A DNA stretch of 64,000 bases, taken from assembly GCA_031216445.1 (NCBI GenBank), contig CM062202.1, forward strand, positions 19,429,501 through 19,493,500. The letters are read 5' to 3'. Below are positions 37,789 through 50,269 of the stretch, piece by piece (position 1 is the stretch's first letter; each line of letters opens with the position of its first letter). Position numbers and translations under genes: made by a program. Source of the DNA: Lateolabrax maculatus (taxonomy: Eukaryota > Chordata > Actinopteri > Acropomatiformes > Lateolabracidae). The notes under the pieces are model-generated. The model was given only the letters and a program-made list of their open reading frames with translations, had not been told where the DNA came from and did no database searches.

Positions 37789-40340
37789 CCAAGAGACCTT
37801 ATTTATTTTATTTCAGCCCTGAGATTTCCAGTGTGACCCCTGCACTGTTCTCCACACTGTGATGGGTTAATTAGCATAGCTTAAGGAGCATGTGGGCGCG
37901 CACATTCGTAAGAGTTGTGCGTGTGTGCTGCTCATGTCAAGAGCCACTAACAAAGAATGTTCGCCTCCAGTGAGATACAATACTAACTATAAAATAATCC
38001 ATGGGGGTGCTGCCAATCAAAATCCGGTTGAACACCCCCTGGGAGCTTTGACCACAAAGAAGTAGTCTTGAATTTCTGGATGGCCCCTCCTACATAAGCG
38101 TTACCATGCCAAGTCTTTACATTGCACCCACTCACTTGTTTTATTCAAAACATTTTTCCAACTTTCCAACTTTCTGTGTGCATTAGGGAAAGACTGAGTA
38201 AGAAATAGATACAGAGTCGGATTTTGATTTTTTCATGCTGAGAAGGCCTGGAAAAGCTAAGGTGTCATTTTCAACATTATTTACTTTACATGTCATCGAT
38301 TGTGCTTTTTTTTATTTCGATACTGTTCTAATATGAGTCTTATTTAATGTATGTCCTTCCAGGTTAACAGCAAAAAAACAAGATGATTTATTATTTTATA
38401 GGAACAACACACACATAAAACTTTTTCCTTGAAACTTGTTTATAATGAGTCAGGAGTCAATTTTGGAGTTTTGATGCTAAAGGATAAACAGAGGCCAGCA
38501 TGAACATACCATGCTGTTCTAGCCAGCAGACATCTTACCGATTTGTTTCATTTGTCTAGGTTTTACCTAATCAATTCCTGCTGCCATCAATATTGGATGA
38601 GAAACTTGAGAGAAAAGTGAATCAAAGAGAATAGTCTTGCACATAAGGGCAGTTTCAGTGTGGTAAAAACACTTGTGAAGTACCTTGTGAAGTTGTTCTG
38701 ATATTTTTGAATCTTACAAATTCGCAGATATTATTGTGGCAATTTCGTCTTGTAGCAGCAAATGTGACATAGGGCGCAAGCCAGATATGAACTTTTATTT
38801 TGGCATTTTGCCTTTGTAAGACACCACAGCACAGAGTGATAGGAAACACAGGAAAACAACAGCGCTCCCTTCACAGATTCAGATTCAGGAAGCTGTATCG
38901 TTAGGTGGTAGGGTCACAGTTTGCTCTTTGTCACTTCTGCTTCCTGTGCTGTCTGTGCAAGTATTGCCCAATTAGTGCTCAGTGTTAAGTTATATTACCA
39001 CTACGACTCTACCTCTGTTTATCTCGCTCTTCTGCACATGTTTTCATGCACACAGATGTATCTACAATGTTATGGAATATATCCTGCCACAGAGGTGGGA
39101 GTCGGCTGGTTGCTGTGTCACTATGACAAAACATGACAGATGTGTTTAGGCAGCGGAGTGCCGGACCTGCCACACAGCATTAAGCTCACACAGTCAGAGA
39201 GGAGAGGGCTGGGTATTCCCACACAGGGAGTCCAATCATGGACATAATAATGGTTTGTCCACAGTGTAGATCGGATGTCTGAGCTGGCCTGAGAGACTGC
39301 TGCAGAGCAGGAGAGCCGCAACTCAAATCTTCCTGGATCTGAGGAATTTCACTGGTGGGTTTTCTTCTGTGAAGGATTTGGAGGAAGACTTTGGCTTAAT
39401 GGGCTTGCTGCTTACAGTGAATTTCAATAGCTGAATTCAGATGACTTACCACAAATTACTGACATGATCTAACATAAAATGATCAAAGACAATCTCATTA
39501 TTCTTCCATCGTTCACTGAGACTTTTTTTCAAAATCCTGATTAATCTTTAATTCATCATACGGAGGGCTGTGCATACCCGGTTTGGGGAACTGACAGATT
39601 TGACAGGTATCCTAACGCAGCTTTCATGTTCGTTTCTCATCTGCTGCTAAGCCTGTCTGGAAACCAATCAGGAAACTACGAGGCAGCCTATTGTCGATAA
39701 AAATCTAAGCTGATGACGGATCCCTCTTGAAAAACTCTGTGTGTTTGATCAATTATGGAATGGCATAATGGAAGTTGTGGAGGACCTTTCTTCCCAAAGA
39801 GGCTCATGGTCAATTAAGTTATGCAATGTTCCACCCACTCCAAAAAAAAGAGCTGACTTGGAAACAGAATGAACATAGCCTTTTGTACCTATTATCAGCT
39901 CACCGATGGTCATTTTTACTGTACTGAACAATGGCAATTACCCCGGATACCCCTGATACAACTTAAACTCGGTTTAATGCCAAAAAAAAGTACAGCGACA
40001 TGACTTTGTGAGTAACCTTGGAAAAATGGGGCTTGGATTACCATAAAATTAAGTGCCAGATTCATTACATCATAAGCACATGTACATAAAATGAGTAGAG
40101 GGAAACCTTTGCTCTGGACCATGAGGAATACTTCTACAATATGATTACCCAAGGCTTAATTACCATATAGAACTTAATCCTGGGCAAATATTAAAAGTCA
40201 ACCCAACAAATGTGAGAAAAATGACACTCTGCACTCTATGTATTTGTTTATATGTTTGCATATATGGCTCCTCTTTACCAATTAGCCTTAACGATGCACA
40301 AATACACTTGCTAATTGTTATTGTGTTCAGTTTAAGTAAC

Positions 40341-40367
40341 AAAAAAAAAAAAAAAAAAAAACACACA
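40341..40367. repeat. Poly-A run with short CA tail
   Basis: Twenty-one A followed by CACACAA. Confidence 0.95.
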
Positions 40368-43300
40368 ACATTGCTTGAGACAGTCTCTCTGGCTGGTTGG
40401 CTTGGTAAGAGGACAATTTTCACAAATCAGACCTCTAGTACTATAGCAACACATTGGCCATTTATTGTCAGAAAATAATAAATAAATAAATCAGCACTAC
40501 ATCTAAAATGAGCACATGCAAAATCCACAAAAATCTGACACAAAATCCAGAAAAAACATGAAGACTGAGCAAATTCCACCTCAGTTAACTTTGACAGGGA
40601 GGGTTTTACATGCTACACACAGATATTTTCCTTTTTTTTCTTCGTTTGATTGGGTCTCAGGTCGAAGTTATCCAGCTGGGATAAAAAAAAAGTGTCTGTG
40701 AATGTCTGGCTCTGCCAGTCTGGGTCTTTGTCAGTGAGTGATGTGTGTTGTTTTAGTGTCCAGGCTGCACTCTATAAGTCTATCTATAGTCTATAGTCTC
40801 ATCTCTGAAGGCTAGTGGACACATCAGGCCTGGGGGAGCATGTGTGAAGTGCAGTTGCTGTCAACATGACTGTGGTCACATTGGAGGTCAGTGGTACTCG
40901 GACCCTTTGGCTAAAGAACGTGTCTCTTCATTTAATACCATGAACAGAGGTCTCTGTTTCGGTCTCACTAACATACAAAAATGTGCAATTCCATCCCACC
41001 TCCATGTAACCCCACCACGCAAACCTCGACATACACATACAACTCCCTCTCTGTCTGTGATACATCCATGGGGAAACTCATAAAACCCACACAGTTTACA
41101 GTGCAGTAGATTTTGTAGTGTCATAAACTTCTGGTACCCTGCATGTGATAAAACTCCTAAACTAACAAACATCTCATTAGTGAAGCACTGACACCCAAAG
41201 GCCCCTCACATTTTACTGAATGACCACTCTCCACTTCACTACCACTCAGAGAAAGTATCCATCCATGGTTAAACAACAGCAAGCTATCATAAACAAAAGC
41301 AATATCAGCACAAGTGCCTGCATAAGCAGTATAAGTGCCTGCAAATATGACACAGTATGTCACAAGCCCGCCCACTGTTTCCATCCTGAGTCATGTGGCT
41401 GTCGCCATGGCAATTGAGTTTCCTGATGAAAGCTGTCCACCAATGAAATGCTTACGTCACTCTCAGGCAGTCTGTTGATGCTTACGGCGGCGCATCTACC
41501 CACTAATTTGTCAGCCGTAGGCTTTAGAATCTGAGCATTTTCTTTCTTTTTTCCCCCACTACACATACAAGAGATCCTAATGAGAGTGCACATGTTCAGC
41601 TCTAGACCGAGAGTGGTTTTGACTTTATACCTTAAGCTAGGACTGAATTCGACACTTGATGTTGCGGTGCGGGTGTGACATTTCCCAAGCAAGGGCATAT
41701 TCACACACCTTTCACAAGCCTCTGCTCTGGGGCAGAGGCTAAAAATAATCTGAGGATGTTGCAGTGAAGCTGTTTCACAATAAAACCTCTCCTGAGCCCC
41801 AGTCTTTTACTGCTCCCTAATTGGCTACAGGACCTTCTCACCTACTTTATTGGATGTTTTGACAGTGTGGGAGCCAAAATACTGCCAGGAGCCTCACAAG
41901 GTTTTTCATTTTATTTTTTAGTCACATTTTTCGCTCAAATTGTTCAACAAAAAGCTTAAGAACTGTAATCATGGCAAAATCTCTGTTTCGATCCCATTAT
42001 TATTATACATAAGTAACTTTGTGACTTCTTAATGCAGGGATGTTATCTGATGCTTTCCTTTATGAAATCACAGCAAACAAATTATGATTCCTTGGATATA
42101 TCCACCTGGCATGGCATCTCAAAATATGTCTTAAAAATAACATATTGCTTAAATGACACAGGGTTATAAGTGGGCTCTTATTGATTGTGATGGTAAGCAG
42201 AGTTTATGAGAAGCAAAAGGCAGATTTAAGTAGATGAGTCGCGGGAGACCATGCTTGTAAAGACTAATATATGCTTCTTGCAGGTCTGCAAAAACCCAAC
42301 AGTAACACTCTGCAATCTGCACGTCTTGTCTCTCATGCTGTTTGTTGTTAGTCTCCCAGATACAAGCATTAATGAAAAGGGTACTGCACCCTTCAAATGC
42401 ACCGTGCAGGCCACATTTCCTGGCTGTCAAGGAAAACATTGTTAATCCTTTAGAGCTTTGATTAGATGTCTCTGTATAATTTGAAAAAGAGCAGCATATA
42501 GATGGTGACTGTTGATTTCTTTTACTGGAAGTTCATGTGAGATCACATCTCATTCTATTCTCACACACCGTTTGTTTTTAAAGGGAAAAGGAGAAATAAA
42601 AACATAACTCTGTGCTAGCGCTGCTTGCACCAAAGTGTAGGTTATTTTTCATTAGTTGGCTCGACTGGCACTCAGGGTTTGAATATTATTGACACACTTG
42701 CACTCCAGCATGCATGTGAGGGAGCACAGGGCTAATGGAGAAACCTGCCTGAAGGTGTGGCTTTCCACCCTCCGGCTGTATTGTGTTCCCTAGCAATATG
42801 GCCCAGAGTAGCAGGAGAATTAAAAACAAGCCCTGTCAATTTTCATTATTAGGCATCAGGTGCTGTGCCAGGTCCAGCCGTCATGCTCGGCTGCTCTCCA
42901 ACCACCCTCAGAGCCTTTTAACCCTAATTGACAGTCTTAAGTCCACTATCCTGGTGCTGCCGAGGAGACAGACAGACAGGGAGGGAGAGGGGGAGCCTGA
43001 GGCAGAGGAAAACAGAGATACTGTATGGATACAGTAGAAATAGTGAGAATGTTCTTTGTAACCCCATGAAATAAGAGACTTTCTCATAAACATTTTGCGT
43101 TCCAATCTTTTTTGTAATAAATCACCATAAACCATAAAACATAAAAACATATTTCTAAGGTCAATTTCAGTATAATAAATACCTAGATTCTGTGGAAAAT
43201 GCAATGCCTTACTTTTTCTTACCCCTTATCAAACTGGTTTAATTGGGACAATAGACCCTATTTCATTGTCTCCAAGTCCCGAGCATGTGAATGCCTTTAT

Positions 43301-43394
43301 CTGCTACACATTGGTGCACATTTACCACTGAACAAGTTGACTCATAAGCTGTGTAACCATCCCTACTGCTCCCCTCTCCTCTCTCCTCCCTGCC

Positions 43395-43610
43395 GTTAAA
43401 TGCTAAACCGAGCGAGCCATGCTAATCGGTGGGAAGAGGCGACTAAAGCTACTGCTAATCCATTCTGGAATTACGGGGGAGAACAAATTAAGAAACTTCA
43501 ACTCATTAGCTGAGCTTTAATTCACCGCCCCTCCTGGAGTAATCCCTAAACTCAGCCTCTCCAGTTAATTATACTGAGGCCCTGGATGAGAGGCCCTTCA
43601 TTGTATTTCT
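43395..43610. promoter_or_regulatory. Candidate conserved non-coding element, rich in TAAT cores
   Basis: Repeat-free sequence with many homeodomain-type cores: GCTAATCGG, GCTAATCC, TCATTAGCTGAGC, TTTAATTCACC, GAGTAATCCC and CAGTTAATTATAC. It has no coding frame. The motif density suggests a developmental enhancer, which is inference. Confidence 0.3.
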
Positions 43611-43640
43611 GTTGTTGTTGTGCTGTGTTAAGTTTGTGAG

Positions 43641-43687
43641 GTGTGCGTGCGTGTGTGCGCGCGCGTGCGTGTGTGTGTGTGTGTGTG
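43641..43687. repeat. Alternating GT/GC tract
   Basis: Alternating purine-pyrimidine GT and GC steps (including GCGCGCGTGCGTG) over about 47 bp. This is potentially Z-DNA forming. Confidence 0.9.
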
Positions 43688-44999
43688 AGCCTGTTTGCCT
43701 CGCTGGTTTTGACTCAGAAAGGAAGGCTAAGAAACATCAATACCACAGCCATATCCTACAGTGAGAATCACCTAATGCTTAATATTCCTAAACTGGTAAA
43801 ATAACTGCAAAGCTTTGACAATTCCAATGATTTATTTATACAAGGGTTCAAGCTGTAGGAGAGGTGAAGGGGTGTATGCGTGTTGGAGTGTGTGTGGATG
43901 CACTTTTCAATTTGGGGTGTGGGGAATGAAAATAAACTACATGAAAATATAAAAACATAAACACCTTCAATCAAAAATATGCATCAATCTCTTTTCTTTA
44001 TGCGGCTTTAAGGGAATTTTCGGGGCCCTTGTGAGCATGTGGGAAATGGTAGGTACTGCTGTGATGAGAGGAGGCAAAGTCAGAGAAATCAAGAGCCCCT
44101 TTCAAGAAACAGTCACCTGCGCCAAGCTACATACTAAATGATTTACAGACTCTGGCATTTTCTCTCAGCTCTGAGTATTGATATACACTCATACACACAA
44201 ATGTATGATGCTGGCCCTTTTCAAGCAAGAACCAAAGAAGCATAACATGAGATTTGGCATTTCTCTGAATGTGCCTTGGGTTTCTTTTCAATGTTTAAAC
44301 ATATAAGCATAGATGAATGCATCTTAAATATGTGATACTGACATTGCATGCTTCAGTATTCCAGTACATTTATATATAGTCCAGATAGATGTAAATTATT
44401 TCCGTCATTGACCTAATAATTACCTCTGTATAACTCCTTTACAAGTTTTTTCTGTTATTGGACTTGATCGTGATGCTTCATGCTCCCCCTATAACTCTTA
44501 ACTGTGGGGACAAAAGTGGAAATCAATATCAACAGCATTTGATAAATGGTGTAGCCACGTAGAAAAAAGTGCCTAACAAGGACACCTTTACAGATTGTTG
44601 AGCTAACTGAATATACTGGAACTCAATGTGCTGTGGCGCAAACATCCTCTCTAAAAAGGCATGTTATAAAATGGATGTAGCTCTTGTGTCCCTGCAAAAA
44701 TGTTGAACTAATTTTCATCTGCAGCCACAAAATTTCAATCTCCTTTTTTTTTAGACACCGGGTACTTTTTGACGGTAGTTGCTATGGCCGGCAGCACCTT
44801 TCCAAGAGGATTTCAATGGCTTTCTGAGCTGTGCAGATGGATTCACATTTGAACTTTGTCATTACATGGGTGATAAGTTACCCATAAGAGAGGCTTTTGT
44901 AATTTCAAATATGGATAAGTGGCAGTAGAGGATCAAGCAGGAGCGTTGGATGGATAGATGGATGTAGGGATAGATTTGCAGGCATGTGCTTTAAAACCA

Positions 45000-45400
45000 C
45001 TTCATGTGCCTCACTTATCTTGCCCAGAGACACATGCGGTGATTGTTGTAATCAGACGAAGCCCTCTGGGAAGCCTAATATGGAAGCTGTGTAATACCTG
45101 TTTCCAATTTGCTTTTGTTTACGCTCCATTCGCACAAGTGGCCTGGCCATTTGCAATCACCGCCTCAATAATTAACCCCAAGTATTGTGGACCGAGAGAC
45201 AGGACGGATGCTCCTGTCGTCCCTCCCTCCCACACCCTGCTGTGAGCACATTGATTCGTGGGCCACGGGAGGTTAGTGCGGGGGCCGCTTGTCATGGATC
45301 TCCCATCAGGCTAATGAGGCGCGGCGTGACAGCTTTGGTGATTGGGTGAACAGGGGACGCTCCTTGTGGCTGTCCTGTCACTGAGCAGTACATACTGGTG
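45000..45400. promoter_or_regulatory. Candidate conserved non-coding element
   Basis: A long repeat-free block with retained CpGs (GGGGGCCGCTTGTC, GAGGCGCGGCGTGAC) and homeodomain-type cores (AATAATTAACC, GGCTAATGAGG, TTGTAATCAG). The + strand open frame 44958-45245 crosses it but lacks splice or domain support. Conservation is not tested. Confidence 0.3.
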
Positions 45401-45945
45401 CTGATCCCCCCTCAGTGCAACGCTGTTGTCCTGCTATAAGGCCTTATTAAAAAGCAGGGTCAAAAGTTGTAGCAGTTCTGATGCACATTTCAATGTTTAT
45501 GTCCAAGTAAAAAGCGCAGAAGTCCACAGCATGGTTTGTTTGTGGACATCAATTATGAGATCAGGCCCTTGAGAGCAAACACTGATACTTTGTATTTGGA
45601 GAAAAAAATCATTGAGTTTGTGTACGTGTGTCTGTGGGTGTGTGTGGTCACATAGGAAATACACTTTGTCAAAATCAATTAGAAACTGCCTTTTCAAGAA
45701 TCTAAAGGCATTAAGTCAGAGAGAAAAGAACTGAAAAGAAACAGAATAGAAAGCCTTGATTCTTTTTACTGTTTTTAATGAGTTTTTCTGCACATGAAAA
45801 ATAAGCTTTTGTTCTGTTTGGCTCACCATTGTTCTGCAATGTGATAATGTTCATTGTGTAGCGGATCTCAAGGTATAATAAATGTTACATTTCAACATGA
45901 TGGAATTATCACAACACTTGAGCCCTTCACATCCTAACTCTCTTT

Positions 45946-45974
45946 CACACACACACACAAAAAAAAAAAAAAAA
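45946..45974. repeat. CA microsatellite plus poly-A
   Basis: (CA)7 followed by about 16 A. Confidence 0.95.
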
Positions 45975-46599
45975 CAGATATGGGCATGCTCACTTCACAT
46001 CACTGGATTCCATTTTCCCTAAAGGCCCAATCTGACGCCAGATCAGATCTCATCTAACGCAACGCGAGACCAAATTCACACTTCTGCCAGCAGCTAGAGT
46101 GAGGAAAATATAATCTGTCTTTAATACCTGAACCTAATTAGCTCTGAAATCTGAGGTTAATTAAACAAAAGAAGGTTAAATTAAGTGACTGGGATTTAAG
46201 TGGCGACACACCGGATTAAAAACGCCCCCGTCTTTCTCTGAATCACTCATCCTTGCTATCCACAAAAATCCTCTTCTCTCCTCATCCTCATGTATTTCCA
46301 AGACATTTAGACCCATGCACAGGAGTCTATACTGTAGTTCACCACCAAAGATGTGTCTGACTTCACACAAAGAGGAATAACACCAGATGAGCCGGAAAAT
46401 AGCACAACGCACGTTGCTCACATAAAGGTCAACACATAGGCTAGTGATTACTGTAGTCTTCCCACCACAGTGTGTCTGTTTGCATCTCTCTAATGGATGT
46501 CAGGACACTGATCAGATTTAGAGTACCTGTCACATACTTCATCATATAGTCTAACAGTAAGAAGAAATTACCATCAGGTTTCTCACATATAGATAAGGG

Positions 46600-46770
46600 C
46601 AGCCTCAAAAGGGATCAGCGCACTCTAATGAATGCTTAATTGACAAATTAACTAATGGTCATCATAAAGCCTCCAGAGTGGGCTTACGACTCCGTACAAT
46701 GAAAGCTTTTGTCCCACTATAATCAACTTTGATCGGCATTAACGCACTGTCAGCAAGTTCTGAGGCAATG
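46600..46770. promoter_or_regulatory. Candidate conserved non-coding element with clustered TAAT/ATTA cores
   Basis: CTCTAATGAATGCTTAATTG, then ACAAATTAACTAATGG and TATAATCAACTTTGATCGGC within 170 bp. Repeat-free and non-coding. Inference from motif density only. Confidence 0.2.
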
Positions 46771-47841
46771 GATTCTTAAAATTATTTTTTATCATCATCA
46801 TTTGGAGTTCAGATGTGAACAGGGTGGTGAATTGGACATGCTTTTATGATTCAAGTGCTGGTGATCCTTACAGTTTATTCTGTAAACCAGCAATAAGGAA
46901 AAACAACATTTAAGTTTGAATGACTATATTTTAGTGAGCGGAATCACAGCTCCTGTTGCACTGCATAAGGTTACCATTTCTGTTTATTCATTTGAAGGGT
47001 GCCGTGGCCCAATGATCACATTCAGAATTGCAAATAACAAAACATAAATTCTCCTTACTCCCACTCACACAGTCTCCTCATCCTCCCTCGCTGGACTGTA
47101 GAGCTGCATGGAGTGTTTTCACCACAAGAACACCTGAGATACTCACACATTCCAAATGATGTTATTTTAAAAGAGTTACACAAGCTGGCAAGCATTTTAT
47201 GGAAATAAAAACTAACCAGAGAATATGAATTGCAGGATAAACATTCTACCTATGCAGGCGCCTCTGTACTTCCAGCGGGGCCACAAGAAAGAAAAGCCTG
47301 CCACATTTTGTTTGGAAGCATTGCCTATCTGAAAATGACCTTTCGTGGGTGGTGAGAGAAAAAGCAGATTTGCCATTCAGTCCTGTTTTTTTTAAGGGAC
47401 GGAGGTGACATGATGATAGCCCAGCCATCGCTGGCACTTGAAAGCCCACTACTCTTATAGCTGCCACCTGTGTTTGTTGCACAGGTTTGTCTGCACTTAA
47501 GCTTTCAGTGCTGGTTACTTTCCGTCTGCAGCTAATGACGTTCGCTCAGCCTGCCAGGAGAAAGGCCAGCTCTCGATGAAAGACCCGAGGTATCTTAACC
47601 TCATCAGCAAGGCCTCTTACTACAGTATGCCACTGTAAACAACCTTAAAAAAGACAAAACAAAGTAATCAAAAAAAATCCTCCATTTCCGAGGCAAGGTT
47701 TTTTTTACACTAATGGGCCCTCACACAACCTGCTGCCTTTCTTCCACATGGTAGCCAAGGGACAAAGGCAGCTATTTCATGTTTTCACATGAAGAAGATA
47801 TGTGCTGCGATTGCTAATGTTATCACTGAGTTGCTAGACTG

Positions 47842-48501
47842 AGGGTGCTTTCACACCCAATCTGTTTTGGTTCAGTGAAAACAAGCTCAGGTCCGTTTTC
47901 CCAGTTAGTATGGTGCAGTTGGGCTGGTGTGAAAGCTGTCAATCAAGGCCAAACAAGCGAACCAAGACCACTTGAAAAGGACTCTGGCGCGGTGTGTTTT
48001 CGATGTGAAAGTGAACAAACCAACTGTAGGATTTTATGATAGCAGATATGTGATTTTAAAAGCTAATCTACTATTAAACCGATCTGCTAATGGTGAAAGC
48101 TGTTCAGAAAGGGATCTTATGATTTATCTGTATACATTTATGTAAATAATTTGGTAACCACCGTAACACGTACCCACGTCAGCGTGGGTAGTTTTCCGTG
48201 ATTCATAGATCAAAAGCTGTTAAAACTGTTATGCTTGTATCCTAGTCCATTAAAAAGTGCATGACAGCAATCCCAGAGTAACCCCCGAATCATTACTGTA
48301 CAAGACGCCTCGTTGACAATCGCCAAAACTGTCTAATCAGTCAGTCTGTATAACTTCATGTTCAATCCTCTTGGTTCATTTGCGAAAAGTCAGTGTGAAC
48401 AGGAACTGGACCAGAACTAAAATGCAACAATGGATATATATATATTCTTTTTTTCTTGGTCCCGAACCAAATGAACAGAACTACAGGTGTGAAAGCACCC
48501 T
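47842..48501. mobile_element. Non-autonomous DNA transposon with 16 bp terminal inverted repeats
   Basis: AGGGTGCTTTCACACC at 47842-47857 is matched perfectly by its reverse complement at 48486-48501. Further inward, GGTTCAG on the left and GGTTCGG (other strand) on the right continue an imperfect inverted repeat. Length is 660 bp. There is no transposase frame. Ends of this form (gggtgctttcacacc) are widespread in teleost genomes. A small perfect palindrome ACCCACG-TCAG-CGTGGGT lies near the centre. I see no clear target duplication. Confidence 0.7.
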
Positions 48502-49659
48502 AAAAGAAGTGAACAGACTGTTTAAAAAAACCAACAAAGAAGCTATTGCGGGATATATCCCTATAATCATTGAATTCCTGTGTAGGTACAGCCCTTAGTT
48601 TAACCACCATTCTCTCTCTACCAGAGGTCCATCATTATCAGGTAGAGAGCTCAGCACATCATTGTTTGATGTGTGGCCACCTGCTGGAGAGCCTCCACAT
48701 GGTGTGTTGGTACAAAAATGTTACCCCGTTGAACCTCTCTCTGTTGGCCCCCCTCTCTGTCTTATTTTTCCCTTCTCCTACAGAATGAAAGGAATGGCCT
48801 AAGGGGGGTCATTTGTATCTGCTGCCCCTGTTCCTTGTCTTAGTTGTCCAGCCTGTAGGCCATCTAGTCACATGGAACCAGGTGTCAAAAGGAGTAATAG
48901 CACAGATCGATGTCAAAGGATGCACTAGCAACAGGGAAGCTTCCTTTCTCCCACATTTTGCTCTTTCTCACTGATTCAAAACACATCGCTGGGGAATCAT
49001 TGGCTTTGTGAGCTGGCGGTGTTGAAGTGTGGTGAGGGGTCAGCAGGGTGACATGCAAACATTTTTTTCCTTGTCTTACTGTGCCCATCTCATGCCCTCC
49101 AGGCAGAACATACATCAAGAACATGAAGGTTTGGCTGTGGCTAAGTTTCGGACGATTTGTAGCCATGGCCTTCTTTGAGCATGGAGTGTATGAATATTTA
49201 TTAAGTTGTTTAGAGCTCCGTTCCTGTGGGAAAATTCTATTTCCTCACCGCAGCACCTTTGAGGTAGAATTATTTCCTCTGTTTTTCATTATAATATCGA
49301 TATCAAGAAACTCTCACAACAGGTTTTAAGAATGAAAAAAAAAGAATATTTGCTGCTGGTTAAACAACAGCATATAGCAGCTGGTTAAATTATTTGAAAC
49401 AGATTAACCTTTTGCAAGTGTTGTCATCATCTATTTCCTCAACACCGCTGACAAATGTCCAAACTACTGTACAATGCTGACTGAACTATAGACCAAAGCC
49501 TTTGGAAGAGATTACCAGAGTAATCATCAGAACGTGGTTCCTCCAGGAATCAGCTATGAGAATGAATGGATTACATGAAAGTAATTCCAAGCTCAATATC
49601 AGAAGCTATCCCAAAGCCAAGAAAACAGATTCTGATCTCATACTGTTGCTGTGTCCTCG

Positions 49660-49760
49660 GGCTCTCTGCAGCGGTCTAAGTACCTTTGAGACTCTCCAGT
49701 GTATAAACCACCTTCGGTTTATAGCACTGTCAAGGTCGCAAGTTCGCGTGGCTATTTTGC
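49660..49760 (+). mobile_element. Possible tRNA-Leu-like SINE remnant with an internal hairpin
   Basis: GCAGCGGTCTAAG (49668-49680) resembles the A-box of tRNA-Leu, and GGTCGCAAGTTCGCGTGG (about 49734-49751) resembles a degraded B-box with the variable-arm side. Between them a 13 bp stem with one bulged base (49697-49729, loop ACCTTC) is formed. It is too diverged to be a working tRNA. Confidence 0.3.
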
Positions 49761-50248
49761 ACTTCTCCTTCCAAACTCTTGTTCAATGTTTCTTTGAATT
49801 CCGGTGAATCAAAGAAAAAGCAACAGTCCAGGCATTGTCAAATCACAAAAATATGCACATAATCATGTATATTAAGAAAGACATGAACACGCAGAGATGC
49901 ACACAAAAAACACAAATAGTAATTTAAACAAGTATCTCTAAAAAACATTTTTGGAAAAGAAAAATTCCACCCAGTATTGCTATGGGTCCACATCTGTCAC
50001 TCTCTGCCCCTGGCAAGACCCCTTCTCCTGGGAGAGAAGGTAACAGGCGGCTAATCAGCTCCCTCTGACATCTTTATCACAAACAGCCACACACAAACAC
50101 ATGGCCGCTCAGTCGCACACGTACAGACACACAGACACACACACGTATGCCCGAACATATACACAAAGACTTGCAAACACAGCGCAGACAGATAAAAAGG
50201 ATTAGGGTCTAACAGGCCAGCAGACAACAGGACAGAGGAAGGACACGC

Positions 50249-50269
50249 TGTGTGTGTGTGTGTGTGTGT
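50249..50269. repeat. TG microsatellite
   Basis: About ten TG units, followed by a CT-rich tract. Confidence 0.95.

Larger units (their letters stand above)
37789..47841. other. Intronic stretch without genes
   Basis: No exon was recognised. It contains a poly-A/CA tract at 40341-40367, a GT/GC tract at 43641-43687, a CA plus poly-A tract at 45946-45974, and three repeat-free candidate regulatory blocks listed separately (43395-43610, 45000-45400, 46600-46770). Open frames such as 41360-41704 (minus) show no known domain. Confidence 0.7.
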
